From assembly GCA_033032175.1 (NCBI GenBank), contig CM065322.1, forward strand, positions 7,254,001-7,318,000: DNA of 64,000 bases. Direction: 5' to 3'. The position numbers were made by a program, and so were the translations under genes. How positions within the stretch are numbered: the stretch's first letter is position 1; each line of letters begins with the position of its first letter. The notes below the pieces were generated by a model, which was not told the origin of the DNA, did no database searches, and worked only from the letters and a program-made list of their open reading frames with translations. Shown piece by piece: positions 23,401 through 34,800 of the stretch. This stretch comes from Saturnia japonica. Taxonomy: Eukaryota; Arthropoda; Insecta; Lepidoptera; Saturniidae.

Positions 23401-26400
23401 GCGAGCACAAAACTTAAAACCATTCATTTTAGCACCTTCACATGTATTTGGAAAAAAATTGTGTAAACGATTTCTTAAATATTCTCCTTACACTTAAAAG
23501 CAGCCACGAGACTAAACTTACTTTAATGAAATATTCTGTAAACAAGTACTCATTATTGTTTTAAAAGGCAAATAAGATAAGTAACAATACTGCTTACTTT
23601 TGTAACAACATTGCAATGTAGTGTTCGAGGTGAACCGCGCGGTTCGTTCACCCGCAACTGCCTGATGTCACCCTTGTTACACGGCTACCTTTTCGTTTAC
23701 TTCACTGAATACGGGGATCATAACTATACTGATTATATTATCTTCATGCAGTCTCTTCAACCCTTCGTAGCTTTTATAATACAACTAGATCCGAACCAAA
23801 GCTGAGCCGTGCCGGGGTTGCAAGGGGTGCACAGCATACGGGGGGCAAACATCAAGGGCGGCAAAATAAAAAAAAATTAAGGAAATCAGTCCATGTGAAT
23901 AAAGTGTAGAAAAGCTATTATTAGTAATGTCTTTGTATATTTTCGATTGTTTTGAAATTGCCTGTATATTTAATATATTTATTTCTTATTTGCTCTAGAT
24001 TTTAATTTGCATCACATATGGCTGCATTATTTTAATGTGGGCAAGCATGTGATGTACTTATCGAAGAAATGCAGAATGTTACAATTAACATTATTAGATA
24101 AATGTATATGCTATACGTAAACATTTATTTCGGCGATGTGGAATTTGATACCGTTTATTTTCAAAGCACTCGAAAAAAATTCTAATTTAATTTTAAAATT
24201 TTAACGCATTTCGTTTTGTATTTTTAAATTAACATATACAGTAATTTTGATATACTTACATAATGTTTATACTGAAGATAAAAAATAAACACGTTTGGTT
24301 GTCTAAATCGTCTTTATTTTTTTAAACTACCTCTTTATTTCCGTAATAGGTATGATGAACTAAGGATTCAATATATCTAATTATAATGAAAAATACGTAG
24401 GTACAATTTTTGCATAAGAGTCTCTAAAATAAATTGCCTGTTTTTAATCAGAGAAAATTTGAACCCACGCTGTCTGAAATCTGTCGGGTACATTGTCTAA
24501 ACGTTTATGTAACGTACACAAATACCTGTCCCTTTAAATGTACGAGATACTGGTTCAATATAGCTAAAAATAATAAGAATTTCGTGGGTAAAAGTTTAAT
24601 ATTATATTGCCTAAAAATGTTATTATAAATTATATATACCCTTTTGTTAACAAGAAGCCCTTCAACCCACGCTGGCTAGACTCAATAGGTATCGGATAAA
24701 TTATTTTGTTATATCTACCTAGAATAGAACGGTGGGATGTTTTACTCGTGAAGTTTACTTATCGCGTCATGATACTAAAATATTATACTTAACTCAATAA
24801 CTTAGACGTAACATTTTATAAATAATCTGACGTAGGTACCTACATCAATTATTTATCTAAGGAAATGCGACGCAAAGATGTTCTGGACACCTCAAGTTCA
24901 GCTGATTGATTGCGAGTCGATAGACCAGGATTACGTTGAACTGAAGCTCTACCTTGTTCAATTGTATCTTCTTGTTGACCTTTGGCGTCCCGCAGACTTC
25001 TGTTTGAGAGTCGAACCAGTAGCTTCGAACTTTTTGATCCACGATCGAATCACACTTTCCTTCGGACACTGATTTACGTCATGTAATCCAAACTCACGCC
25101 GAAATTAACGTCGAACAATAGCGCACGAATCGCCATTTTTATCATGTCAAATCTCACAGTCTTCCGTGCACGCAATACGCTTAAAAAAGGGTAGAAAGCT
25201 TTTGCTTCACGTATTAATAAATAGATTATTTCACTTTTGCAAAAGCACTCGCCTCCGCAGCGTAGGCCTCCCCAAAAGTTCTCATACTTTTAGCTATCCT
25301 GGTCTATAATATACACAAGTAAAAAATAGTGAGACCATAAATAATTTTAATTTTCAAAACATGTAAACGTTATAAATTACAGAAAATCTTTAATTATAGT
25401 AAAAAATAAAAAGTTACTTATATTAAAAATATTTATGTAAATTCTCAGAGTTTAATCATTATGAGTTATTTATTTTATTATGTTTCTGGACATTGGTGAA
25501 ATTGTCTACATAGCCAAAGCCATAAATAAATAAAAATGTTATGCTTCAGAATGTTCGATAGTAAAAACGATTTCATAACAATATGCATGAAGGCTTTAAG
25601 CCCGATCGATAATCAAATCACGTTGTCGTAAAATAAAGTGCATTTCTTTCTACGAGCTTCTCCGGCGCAATAATTCCACGAGGTTGGGTCACGTGGATCT
25701 ACCACGCGCCATTGCTGGTTTTATTGGCGGCTTTTTGAATTCACACATACAGTCAGTATGTATTCAGTCGGTGCAATAACATGATTCTATTTACTCAGCG
25801 TGTATTGCTTTAGATTTATATCGATGATAATAATACACATTGTCATGAACTCTATGATATGAGATAATGATTATAACAAGTATTTAACGGGCTGTATGTA
25901 CTTACCTAATCGTGATATATATAAATATCGGCTGGATTTTGTAAAACAAGAATTATATCGTTTGCTCTTTATTATTTTCATCTCGAATTTTTACTAATGT
26001 TATTGACAATTACTATAGCTTATCAATTAAGGAATTACCCGTGTACAAAATTTCATAAAATTCGATCAAGCCTTTTCTGAGTTAAATGTTTTGATGCCCA
26101 TATTCTTTTCCTTAGAATGCCTAAAAGGAAATTTGAAAAAAAAAATCCACAGACAAAACTATACATTTGTTCAATTCTAAATTAATTCGAAATAGTTAAT
26201 AGAATACTTGGCCACAGTGCCATTGAGCTTAGACTCTCCAAAACATTGACATTGACACCTAGTGAAAAGTGACAACCAGTGATATAATATTCATTGTTTA
26301 CGTTATTGCAAATGTAAAACCGATAGTCTACAATCGAAATATTGTTGGTTGAATTTCGATAATTTGGGCGACCGCTCTCACTGGACTAATTAGTAGGTAC

Positions 26401-28142
26401 AATTTTCACTGAAACGACTGAGGGGAAATTTTAACTGTATATGTCTTAGCGTGCGTTAACGCTGCGTTTAGAAAACAATATATGTTTAAAAGACCAATTT
26501 CCACTGGCGCACAGTCGAAGTAAAGCGTCCCAACGTGTACCTACAATATTTATTTTTGTTTAGTTAATGAGCTTAAAACTCAATATATTTTTAAAGTCTA
26601 AGTATATGTCGCGACTCTTCGCTTCGACTGTGCGCCAGTGGAAATAGATCCTTAAACGCCCGGTTTGCACCCCGTTTTGAACAAGCGCTAATAATGTAAG
26701 TTCGCGTTATGTAAGCAATTTTAATAAATCCAGCATGGTATTATGAATCGCACAATGGCTAGACATGACGTAACTATGAATAAATACTCGGCACTCGGCA
26801 GTCGGTACACATTTCATAACATTCGCTAGTCGTGTTTTCAAATAAGTTTATACCTAGGTGTACGCAGCGCTATCTGCTATCTGCGTATACTATAAACATA
26901 CCTAAGATATAAACGTATGTAAAGTTAAGTTATAAAAACTGTATTTTTTATTTTATTTTATTTGAATATCGATGGGACTGTGTAGATTCTTGGATAAAGT
27001 TCGTTTTTGAGTTGTAGTGATCTGTCCTAACTTGGGACATTCCAGAAAATAAAAGTTTCTTATCGGATGCCTACGTCATACAAAGAACACACCATCCAAG
27101 TTTCAGGTCTCTATGATCAGCGGTTTAGGCAGTGCGTTGATCCGTCAGTCAGTCATTCAGGACAAAGCATTTTATATGTATAGATTATGTATCATTGATT
27201 CATAAAAAATATATTTTAATTTTAGCTATTGAAACTTGATTTTCTTGATGAAACTACGTATATCAATATACTTCGTAGTTAATAAATAAAATAAAATCAG
27301 TAATATAAAATCGCTCTGTTTAATTGAAATGAGATACCGGAATCAAACTTATCGTAACTAACTTCAATCACGCAACCCGTAAGTTAATTTAAATTTGAGT
27401 TCAATTTGTCGTAACTACAAAATCTGAATTTAATTGTATATTAAATAGTAATAGATTATTTAAAATATAAAACATGTTTTACTTCACACAAACCAAAACC
27501 AACGCGCTATCTGTCTCGTTCTGTCGATTAGTCAAACGATACGTTTTAAAAAGTAACAGCATGAGATTAGCTATTATAACATCTAAATTTACTCCATGAC
27601 TAAAACTCACTGACTGATAAGTAGATATAGACTGGCTGGATGAGCAAAATCAATAATTTCGCGCAACTAGAAACAAGTTGTCTATATATAAATTCATGTT
27701 CTGTTTACAAACACATTGTCATAATAGCTGTGGTTATAACTGATGAATTCTCTCTCTCTTTTCAGGTTCCCAGGTGGCACGTCTGCGCGAAGCACGACGC
27801 ATGCAGAGGCTACAACGAGTAGCATCTCCGCCCACAATTGATGACTCCAATAGTCCTCCATGCCCACCGACGGTCGTGAACGTCGATAGGACCCTCCAAA
27901 ACCGCGTCATCTTAGAGCTGACGTGGAAAACTGTTGCTCTGATGCACAAAAACAAAATCATTCAGCAGAAAATTAATGAATTACAGAAGGAAACGTCTGA
28001 ATTCATAAATTCCGTAATGAGCAACCCTGAGAATCGGAAGAGTTACGCGGAGCGGATGCGTTTACTGACATTACAAAAGCAACAAATGCAATCTCCAATT
28101 GAAATTAATAACATCGCGTTAAAAATAGAACCTGAAACGTAG
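20432..28142 (+). CDS. Small basic/coiled-coil protein of unknown function (2 exons)
   Basis: Exon 1 is 20432-20465 (MCEKKIRKIRK, donor GTGAGT) and exon 2 is 27766-28142 (pyrimidine-rich acceptor TTTTCAG). The phase matches (G|GT), giving 136 aa. Residues 1-29 are very basic (KKIRKIRK, RLREARRMQRLQR). Residues 31-54 are Pro/Ser-rich. From about residue 60 to 95 hydrophobic residues recur at heptad spacing (L63, L70, I77, L84, F91), suggesting a short coiled coil. The C-terminus ends LKIEPET, which contains a sumoylation-type psi-K-x-E site. The layout hints at a nuclear or DNA-associated role, but the spacing is not that of a standard bZIP and no family is recognised. The 7.3-kb intron carries several mobile-element remnants. 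Exon 2 is convincing as coding sequence; joining it to exon 1 is inferred from splice signals. Confidence 0.65.
21715..21835 (+). repeat. SINE family C fragment (plus)
   Basis: 'GTTGAAAATCTGTCGCCAAA', 'CACCAGTAGGTGTGTTCCGG' and 'ACGCTAAGCCTAGTTGAAG' are the middle of SINE family C in plus orientation. It forms an inverted pair with the next entry. Confidence 0.65.
21843..22025 (-). repeat. SINE family C copy (minus)
   Basis: Shows reversed 'GACAGATTTTC', 'GTAGCTAGCCAGGTG', 'ATCACGATGTTTTCC', B-box-like 'AAGGATTCGAAATC' and A-box 'CACCAACTGAACCA'. The tRNA-like head is well preserved. Confidence 0.75.
22150..22605 (-). pseudogene. Retroelement-associated ORF fragment
   Basis: The minus strand reads EPVGLVRDDGKRPDGISSS, GWDATCVDTLTPSHL, TYASLGRGYIFVPFGV, a stop, then LGPWGPSA. 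After a frameshift it continues GQRISIAIQRGNVASVLGTF. I recognise this order from a large, repeatedly copied ORF family in arthropod genomes that travels with LINE-type mobile elements; its biochemical role is unclear. Two stops and a frameshift make this copy dead. It lies in the large intron of the coil-protein gene, opposite to that gene's direction. Confidence 0.7.
22945..23235 (+). repeat. LINE/SINE 3'-end repeat, two partial copies
   Basis: 'CTGTGGTTAGTAGGGTTTCC' (from about 22960) and 'CTGCGGTGAGTAAGATTTCC' (from about 23133) are two diverged copies in the same orientation. Both are preceded by CCAAATAA-type sequence and followed by 'AGAG(T/C)TC'. The second continues to 'GTAACGCGCTAGTG' and 'CGTCCATAAGCC', a frequent lepidopteran dispersed element ending. 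A reverse-strand copy is at about 30340-30425. Confidence 0.6.
23245..24855. other. Intronic AT-rich stretch
   Basis: No exon or repeat family is recognised within this part of the intron. Short open frames at 23611-23805 and 24434-24628 have no domain. Confidence 0.45.
24856..25140 (-). pseudogene. Tc/mariner-superfamily transposase, N-terminal fragment
   Basis: The minus strand reads QCPKESVIRSWIKKFEATGS followed by TLKQKSAGRQRSTRRY. After a frameshift it reads VQRNPGLSTRNQSAELEVSR then TSLRRISL. This is the helix-turn-helix region of a transposase group common in insects (W.KKFE..GS, K..GR.RS.R, SP..STR...A.L..S..S.RRIL). No catalytic domain follows. It lies within the coil-protein intron. 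Confidence 0.65.
25141..26496. other. Intronic stretch, nothing recognised
   Basis: No coding exon or repeat family is seen. Confidence 0.4.
26497..26645. mobile_element. 149-bp MITE with perfect 24-bp terminal inverted repeats
   Basis: Positions 26497-26520 and 26622-26645 are exact reverse complements. The arm contains 'CCACTGGCGCACAGTCGAAG'. The inner 100 bases are AT-rich and non-coding. Flanking target duplication is unclear, so the superfamily is open. The perfect match between arms suggests recent origin or selection for the fold. Confidence 0.8.
27060..27190 (+). repeat. Dispersed repeat fragment with CAGTCAGTC end
   Basis: 'ACCATCCAAGTTTCAGGTCT', 'GGCAGTGCGTTGATCCGTCA' and 'GTCAGTCATTCAGG' resemble the element at 15440-15650. 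Its class is uncertain. Confidence 0.45.
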
Positions 28143-30335
28143 GCTTGCAATTTAAATTTGGAATCTGAATGATTGATTGAGAAATGATGATAGAATGAAT
28201 GAGATAATTTTGTTTATTGCTGTGAATTCAATTCCACGAAATCATATTTTAGGGTTAATGTGTATATGTTGTAGTGTGACTATTGCATGAAAGGTTAAGG
28301 AAGATTGAGAATCAAAATTAATATTTTGTAAAACATCGCCTACGTGTAGTAAAATCCTTATAAGAAAATAATATCTTAACTTTCTTTTCAATAGGCAGCT
28401 TTGTAATGTATTTAAAAGCATATTAAAATTTACGGATTCACTACCTATTTCTTATTAGTAAGTAAGAAACTACAAAATCTGTCAAAGAAATCAGATAATA
28501 ATTGTAATTTTATTTACTTAAACACTCAATAATGAAGAAACTGTTTATTAAAATATAAATATATAAAATAAATTCATATGTATAAACAATACATATTATT
28601 GTAAATTTTTAGGGTAAATATCAAATTATTATTACAGATAATTCCTATATCGAAAAGTTGCACCATGCACCCAAACTGCTGTATCCTAATGTCATATTTT
28701 TACTAAGCGTAAGCAAAATAGTGTACCTACTTATTAAAATGTGTTTTAGGATGCGGTCTTCTAGATTTGCTTTATATTACGGCAATAATTAAATATATGT
28801 CTTAAAATGTAAAATGTTGTGCTTATGTAGAAACGACATATTACTATAGACTTAATAATATTAAGGACATTAAGGTTGTATTGCATGAGGCTGTTAATGT
28901 TTTTACGCTAGTAATCTTCGTACCGCGTTAATTCAGTTATATCAATTTGTTGATATTAATTACTTAAGTATTCGGAGTTAATTTTTATTATTTGTAAAAG
29001 TATTTAAAAAAAAAATAGAAAAGAAATCAAATTTTAACACTTTTGTATGAATTATATACAGCAACTCATTTTAAAGCTGTTAGATTGATAATTCGTGTCT
29101 GAGATTATTGGTTAAAATTTAAATAAACCTGACTATATATTTAATCGTCATTGTAATTATATACTTAAAAAATAGTTCCATAACTTTAATTAGTATTAAA
29201 ATTAATGTAGGTAACCGTTGAATAACGTGGTCCGAAGATAGCAAGGAATTCTTAAAATACTCTTAGTCTTTAATATAAGTTAATATAATTTAGTTATTTA
29301 TGCTTAGTAAGCACTGTTCACATGATAGTATTTTAAATATAATAAGGTTATATACTTAAGAACACTCTTATAATCCTTTCACAGTAATTGACCAATTTTT
29401 ATCTGTTAAAACGTTTTTGTAATAATAATAATATTAAATTAATTTAAAAAAAAACTATAATTAATTTTGATTTGTATTCAGTTAATACCTTAGGTTTTGA
29501 CAATTATTTTAACAGAAACAGATGTGTGAACATATTAACATAATTGTTAATTGCATTTAACATATAATTACAAAATGTAGTTATTCTTAATTTTCTTATG
29601 CACAGATCTACCAACCACTGTGTTCATTTTAAAACTTATTAGATAGCATTTTTATTTCTAATTTTAGTATACATATTTCTTAGAATAAAACAATCATTTT
29701 TTGCTTATATGGAAGTGTTTCCAAGTACATACTTAATTTTTTTTTTTCAATTAAAAAACATGAGTAAATATTAAATGAATATTTCATTAAACTTCAAAAT
29801 GTTGCTTATTTTAATATATAAAATCTCTTATATTAAAATTCATTGTCAGAGTATTAAAATGTGTGTAAATTATTGTTGCACAAAGTGTTTCCTGTAAAAT
29901 ATCGAATGCTTTCAAGTTAATTCAATAGATTTAAGTCACTTTTGAAATACACTAGTCTATCCAGAGATGCTTTGTTTGTTTTAATCCCTTTATTTTATTA
30001 ATAAATTCGGAAATTATATTATAAACCTTACTATAAGAACACACAATCTTCTGAAATAAATACCAAAATATAAAGGTAAAGTAGGGTAGAATACCATAAA
30101 GTCGGCACCGTAAGAAATCTTGATTTTTCGATTGCTTTCAATTTTGTATATTATTGACTAAAATCACTTCATAAATAATTAATAATTGATTATTACTACC
30201 TATATATTGTGTTTACAGGTTTGCACCCTTAGCTACATGTATTTTGCCGTACCTGAATTTTATATCGAACCAATTTAGATTAAAAATGTTTAGATTGTTT
30301 TTATGATGGTGTCACTAGCGCATTACCGACCTTTT
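28143..30335 (+). other. 3' UTR of the coil-protein gene and AT-rich intergenic DNA
   Basis: Several AATAAA-type signals occur (for example near 28566 and 29121), so the 3' UTR end cannot be fixed. No other gene is recognised. Confidence 0.4.
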
Positions 30336-30339
30336 GAAT

Positions 30340-30425
30340 CAACCCTCTCCAAGGAGCACTGGAAACCTTACTCACCGCAGGAATACAAGACGAAAGTTAT
30401 TTGGCTAGCCTACACTCTACCGTAG
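30340..30425 (-). repeat. LINE/SINE 3'-end repeat (minus copy)
   Basis: 'GGAAACCTTACTCACCGCAG' is the reverse of the 'CTGCGGTGAGTAAG' repeat at about 23133, followed by the reversed 'GTTATTTGGCTA' element start. Confidence 0.55.
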
Positions 30426-31630
30426 GGTTTCATTAGTCGGTCTGCCCCAAGTAGAGATAAATTTTCAAAGAGATTTGTCTATATGTCCTGCCTCTCATAA
30501 TATAAATATCACAGCCAATATATTTCAAGATCATCATTTTCGACATCACTTGTTAGGTCTTAGGCATCCTCTACATTTAACATTATTTTTCTTTGTCCTC
30601 GCCTCTTCTCGTTACACGGGGTCGGTTTTCAAAATCAAAAGATGCCATTTATTGTGTCTTTGAGTGCCTTTAGAGTGCCTTTGCACTCATTTCATTTAAC
30701 AGATCGAAACGGTTCGTGTTCTTGTAGATTTGATATCCTAGTGGTTTGCAGTCTATTTTTCTAATGTTCTTTACTAAGCGAGTGCTTGGAGGTTTTTGGT
30801 TTTTGGGTAGACGTCATTTTATTTATTATGCGTTTATTTTTATTTAACTCCTTTTTACCTTTATAACAACCTTCAGATACAATGTACCCTAAGTTGGCGA
30901 TTATTAGTGTGAACGTACAACTTTAGGATTTATTCTCTTTAGCGGACTTCCTAAAGCCGGCCACCTATGCCGACTTTTTACTGATTAGTAAAGAATTCAC
31001 AATTAAGAACTATGAAAAGTGTTTTGTTCTATTTTTAAATAAACACAAATCAAAAATCCAGAAAAGTTGTTAAAACAGATAGCAACCATATTCCATTTTT
31101 ACTAAATAACGATCGCTCCGTGATTTTAATGAGAAACCGGTGCTATCGCCGACTCTTATACACCTGTCGTCGTTCGAGCCAAGAGTTTAAAGGTATTATT
31201 ATTCCGTGCATGAAATCATATGTAAGTATTGACCTATCGCCGTCCGTTATATAGTTGAATATTATTCATTTTTGCACTAAACCCGTAGTAATTAATAAAA
31301 TGTATTATAGTTTATGAAAAATTTGTGCTTAGGCTGACGAGTTTTAACGGGGGCCGTGTTTAGGACATTGTACCCTACAAAAGCTTTTTTAATAATAATT
31401 ATAATACTGGCGGTAGGTCTGCTTCGATGTATTTTGGTGTGATTTTTATTTAGTAATTTCCGTGTAATAAAATATAAAAAAGCGACATCTGTCGTGGAGC
31501 CATAAACCAAGGTTCACACAGAAATACAAATTAATATGGCTCTTAACCAGTCTCTAATGAGATACGATAAGTACCTACCGGATTATTTGGGCGTAATATT
31601 TGTTTCACAGAACAAAGAATACTTACTCTT
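30426..31630. other. Intergenic stretch
   Basis: No recognised gene. Open frames at 30475-30663 (+) and 31292-31510 (-) carry no domain. Confidence 0.4.
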
Positions 31631-31631
31631 T

Positions 31632-31870
31632 ATTCCGTGATTTGTATAATCTATACTTGTATGTATACACAAAAGATAATAAAAGGAAATTTTTTTTTGT
31701 TTGTTTATTTGCTTAAACACACTAATCTCTGGAACTACCAGTCGTATTCGAAAAATTCTTTTTGTATATAATAGCCAGTTTCACAAGGAATATTAAGTAT
31801 AGGATACAACTCTCAGCTAGCCATAAGTATTGATTTTTGTTTAGTAATATGTTATTTGGATACATAGTTT
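31632..31870 (+). repeat. Non-autonomous Helitron-like repeat, family G (copy 1)
   Basis: 'TCTATACTTGTATGTATACA' start, 'TTTGTTTGTTTATTTGC', 'CTCTGGAACTACCAGTCGTA', 'AAAAATTCTTTTTGTATA' and 'CAAGGAATATTAAGTATAGG' follow the order of a common lepidopteran Helitron-like repeat. A second copy at 33855-34080 shares these blocks. Confidence 0.55.
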
Positions 31871-32559
31871 AGGAGAAAATGAAAAATTATAATAATTTGT
31901 ACTTGCGGGATTGAGTTTCTTGCCGGCTCTTCTCGATGCCTGGGATGTTTTTCCGAACCAGTGGTAGTGTATTGACATTCATATGTGCCTTCTTAGGGCC
32001 TAAATTGAATAAAATATTTTTTTTGTTTTGATTTTGAGACGCTCACTAAAACGGATATATAGAAAATCCTAACCTAAATTTTAACGCCGGTAAAACCGCG
32101 TATGGCACAGCTATCTGTGTGTTTATTATTTGAATAAACTAATTTACAGACCATCGGAGGTATACGATTGTATCTATCACGATAGCACTCTCATAAATTG
32201 GTGAACAAAACTATCTCTGAACAAAACTATGTAGATAATAAGTATAGAAACGAACGCTTCCTAATTATGAGACTAGTTAGAAAATGTTTATGTTATATCA
32301 AAGAACTAGATGGCGATGCTTGTTGCACTTCCGCAACCGTCAAGTACGTTTCTTACAGCTTAAAATAGAATAAATCGCTTTAGGATTAAGATTTGGCACT
32401 TACAGAACTGTTTACACTCACCTTCGATGGATAAGCACCCACTTTTAACTTAACATCACCTTTTTATGAGTTTTAATTTGAATTCATCGGAGCACTCACG
32501 AGGCCATTTGCTCGCTATTTTTAAACGGCGCTAAGAAGATATTGTTTCTTTTTTCACCA

Positions 32560-32960
32560 TAAAAGGCGCGACTGTGTCTGTTCGCAGCCTGTTGGCGGAA
32601 AATTTGAAATAGGAATGGAAGGATGAAAAAAAAATTTTTTTCTCCTCTGGGATGAAAAATTCACTTTTAATCCCTGTCACGCGGGAGAAAAGTACCCGAT
32701 TCTCTCCTGGTGAGATGGCAAATGTGCGCATGCGCGTACTTTACTTTTATCTCCCGGTAACCTAGCAACTGCGTGTATAAAATATATAAACTTTTATATA
32801 AAGTTTTCATCCCGGAGGAGAAAAATATTGTAAACGCACGCACCTAGGGAGAAAAATAGGACATCCCCACCCGCGATTTTCACCCTCGCCTTCGGCTCGG
32901 GTGACAACCATACGCGCGGGCGTTAATGTCCTACTTTTCTCCCTCGGTGCGTAATATACT
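32560..32960. repeat. Nested foldback (palindromic) block
   Basis: Three inverted-repeat pairs occur: (1) 32635-32660 'CTCCTCTGGGATGAAAA' against 32804-32827 'TTTTCATCCCGGAGGAG'; (2) 32839-32864 against 32926-32951, 24 of 26 positions complementary ('GGGAGAAAAATAGGACAT' arm); (3) 32880-32904 'TCACCCTCGCCTTCGG' folding on 'GGCTCGGGTGA'. Pair 3 sits inside pair 2. There is no coding. It could be a foldback element or MITE cluster. Confidence 0.75.
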
Positions 32961-33189
32961 ATTGTTCATGTCCCCCCCATGAAACCCTTAAAGAGCTTAC
33001 AAAATAAACGAGGGTTCATGATCCTGCTTACATCTGAACTTTCTATGCGGATTCAAAGACCATTGGTGTATGTTAATAAGATATTTAGGTTGATAACTAT
33101 ATAGTAACATAAAGTTATAATATAGTTACAATAAGATTATATTAAAACATACTATATATTATAAGATTACAGTTAAAAATTAGATTATA

Positions 33190-33560
33190 ATTATGGAGAC
33201 TAATTATTTTCCTCCATTGGAAGAGGAGAGATTTTTACCATCGGCCTTACAAGCAGACCTTTTTTTTACGTGGGGAAATCCTGCATTGGATCCGCCTCCC
33301 GTGCCAGGCAGCTCAAGAGGGGTATGTTGGACTCTTACCGACTAAAACCCCACGGTGTCCTTCTCGCACCTGTTAGACGGGGAGCAGGAACTGCATGCGC
33401 ATATCATCCGCTTACTTACCTGGCGTGCTACTTAGTTAACCGTGACTAAGTAGGCGGTTCCCCCAGGGAGAGGCTTTTCCATTGCACTGCGGAAAGGTTG
33501 ACCCCTGCGATTATCCCTAATGCGGATAACTCGGGCGCGTAACTTATAAGCAGAACCATC
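33190..33560 (+). repeat. GC-rich lepidopteran dispersed repeat
   Basis: 'GTTGGACTCTTACCGACTAA' followed by AACCCCAC, and 'TTACCATCGGCCTTACAAGC', resemble a common butterfly/moth dispersed repeat. The block is markedly GC-richer than its flanks and has no long open frame. Its class is not determined. Confidence 0.5.
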
Positions 33561-33854
33561 ACAACGCAAACTAGACCATCATTACCAGAATGAAACTTCA
33601 CCACTGCCTAAGCACCATTTGTTAGCAGATAAGTTTAATTCGACAATAATTACAAGATCGTTATATTAGGTCTAGAGGTCAGCTTATATTTATTAGCACT
33701 GTATGTACACGGTCCGACAACCCATGTAAGAATGATGTATCTCTGTTTACTTGGGGTTGCAACAATGTTTTTTTTTTCATATTATTTTACGACCTTGTGT
33801 CCTCGGAGTTTGGTTTTCTAAGTAGGAATATTCTTTAAGCTTTTATTTATAGTC

Positions 33855-34080
33855 TATAGTCCATACTATACATATATGTATAAATTAATATAACAGAGCA
33901 GAAGAGTTTTTATGTTCTTTTGTTTGTTTAAACTCTAAACTCCGAACTACCGGTCAGATTTGTAAAATATTTTTTTTATATGATAGCTTGATTCAAGAGG
34001 AATAGTATAGGGTATCTAGCTTAAGGTGCACATTACAGCTAGCCTTTAATATTGATTTTTGTTAAGTACGTCGCAACACG
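33855..34080 (+). repeat. Non-autonomous Helitron-like repeat, family G (copy 2)
   Basis: Contains 'TTTGTTTGTTTAAACTC', 'CTCCGAACTACCGGTCAGAT', 'AAGAGGAATAGTATAGGGTA' and 'CAGCTAGCCTTTAATATTGA' in the same order as 31632-31870. Confidence 0.55.
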
Positions 34081-34109
34081 AAGCTCTCACGAACTGCTTT
34101 ATCGGCGTG

Positions 34110-34800
34110 CGCTGCGATAATTTTTAGTGGTACGTAAATACAATGTTGTATAAATTTATTGGGCCTTAGTATATCTAAAAAATAGTCCGCGATAGAATAT
34201 GCCTATCTCTTATAAATAAGCCAACAAGGGAGCCACCATCTTGTTGGGATACCTACTTAATTCGTTCTAAAACAGGACACAATATTCACTTGAAAATGGC
34301 AGTAATGGTTTTCAATAAAGAGGACTAGCTGGCAAGTTAGTAAGAAGAAGAAGGGTGATTGAATACCTTTAAAAGGATAAATTAACAAAAAAAAAAGAAG
34401 ATTTTTATATAAAAATAATCGATTATTAAACAATATTTTAATAAAAAAAATCCACATCCCTAATTTCTTGTAGTTTAACTTGGCAACACTGCTCATTCTT
34501 ATTTTTATTATTTAGCACAGACTCTATGGCACAGACCATAGACCAATAACCAGAGGGCACAGACTATTAGATGTACAAGTATTATTTAGCTTATTCGTTT
34601 TTACGAAAAAAATATTTATTATAGTAATTAAGTACGTTCTATTTTAAAATACAATAAATATTCAATTTATTGTGAATTATGATCAACTTTACAATATTGA
34701 TTAATGATATTCTGACTGGGGCGAACTACTAAACTAAAAGTATATATTGCAGTGTGTTGTTGATATTATACTCACTGCGATAACCTTGTAAAATGCAATA
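34110..34800. other. AT-rich upstream region of the deacylase gene
   Basis: Contains no recognised repeat or exon. A promoter must lie here or within the 5' UTR, but no TATA box can be fixed. Confidence 0.4.
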
